Shown here: piece by piece, positions 6,333-6,783 of the stretch | Position numbering within the stretch: the first letter of the stretch is position 1 | Layout of the letters: each line of letters opens with the position of its first letter | Assembly: GCA_025935435.1 (NCBI GenBank) | Contig: JAICVH010000130.1 | Coordinates: 1 to 6,783 of the forward strand | DNA from: Burkholderiales bacterium | GTDB taxonomy: Bacteria > Pseudomonadota > Gammaproteobacteria > Burkholderiales > Casimicrobiaceae | Direction: 5' to 3' | DNA: 6,783 bases | The notes under the pieces: model-generated | What the model saw: the letters and a program-made list of their open reading frames with translations, nothing else | Database searches by the model: none | What the model was told of the DNA's origin: nothing | Translations under genes and position numbers: made by a program

Positions 6333-6783
6333 ATCTTGCCGCCTGTCGTTACATCGTGATCGAGGGACCCATCGGCGCGGGCAAGACGAGCCTCGCCCGC
6401 GAACTCGCCCAGCGCCTGCACGCCGAGGAGCTGCTCGAGCAGCCGGACGACAATCCGTTCCTTGCGCGTTTTTACGATGACATGGCGCGCTTCGCACTGC
6501 CGACCCAGCTCACGTTCCTGTTCCAGCGCGTCGATCAGCTGCGCGGGCTTGCGCAGCTGGATATGTTCCGCCGCCCCACGGTCGCCGATTTCCTGCTCGA
6601 CAAGGATCCGCTGTTCGCGCGCATCAATCTCACCGACGACGAGTACGTGCTCTACGACAAGGTGTTCGCGCATCTCAAGCCGCAGACGCCGACGCCGGAC
6701 CTGGTCGTGTATCTGCAGGCGCCGGTCGACACGCTGGTCGAGCGCGTACACCGGCGCGGCATCGGCTTCGAGCAATCGATGCC
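6329..6783 (+). CDS. Deoxynucleoside kinase (deoxyadenosine/deoxyguanosine kinase family), partial
   Basis: The gene is open from the ATG at 6329 to the window edge (151 full codons seen), so the C-terminus, probably about 60-75 residues, is missing. The fold is that of dNK-family P-loop kinases, which phosphorylate deoxynucleosides for salvage. The P-loop GPIGAGKTS is at 13-21. LLEQPDDNPFLARFYDDM (about 34-51) carries the E-x-x-x-NPFL element of the substrate site. LPTQLTFLFQRVDQL (about 56-70), then TVADFLLDKDPLFARINL, DEYVLYDKVF and PDLVVYLQAPVDTLVERV-x-RRG follow, the last leading into the LID. This pattern is the proteobacterial/Bacteroidetes dNK type, often annotated dgk or dck; substrate preference cannot be read from sequence. 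The start ATG overlaps the folK stop by four bases (ATGA). No Shine-Dalgarno is seen, so translation is probably coupled. In related bacteria panB often follows; that lies outside the window. Confidence 0.92.
   Translation, partial: MNLAACRYIVIEGPIGAGKTSLARELAQRLHAEELLEQPDDNPFLARFYDDMARFALPTQLTFLFQRVDQLRGLAQLDMFRRPTVADFLLDKDPLFARINLTDDEYVLYDKVFAHLKPQTPTPDLVVYLQAPVDTLVERVHRRGIGFEQSM

Overview
The window is a compact, GC-rich stretch of housekeeping chromosome. The proteins most resemble those of a betaproteobacterium, probably of the Burkholderiales or a neighbouring order. This rests on the styles of ClpS, ClpA and Icd and on the folate/poly(A) polymerase/deoxynucleoside kinase gene order, all judged from memory of the families. 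No mobile element, CRISPR array, tRNA, rRNA or phage gene was seen.

Layout: the left two thirds is read on the minus strand in the order icd (NADP isocitrate dehydrogenase), clpS (N-end-rule adaptor), clpA (AAA+ unfoldase). A long hairpin starts three bases after the clpA stop and probably ends that unit. A 243-base gap without a convincing gene separates icd from clpS. A 221-base divergent region then separates icd from a plus-strand set: pcnB (poly(A) polymerase), folK (HPPK) and a deoxynucleoside kinase gene that runs off the right edge. The plus-strand genes are joined by two successive 4-base ATGA stop/start overlaps and are almost certainly one operon.

Functionally, ClpS hands N-degron substrates to ClpA, which unfolds them for ClpP (not in the window). 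Icd makes 2-oxoglutarate and NADPH in the TCA cycle. PcnB adds 3' A tails that promote RNA decay. FolK makes the pterin pyrophosphate for folate synthesis, and the kinase salvages deoxynucleosides.

I found no undescribed system. The observations worth a second look are modest: a start-codon correction for pcnB supported by a promoter -10 lying inside the longer reading frame; a terminator-like hairpin whose G-U pairs fit only the minus-strand RNA; a hairpin between clpS and clpA; competing hairpins in the icd leader; and a Met in place of the usual first residue of the ClpP-contacting loop of ClpA.
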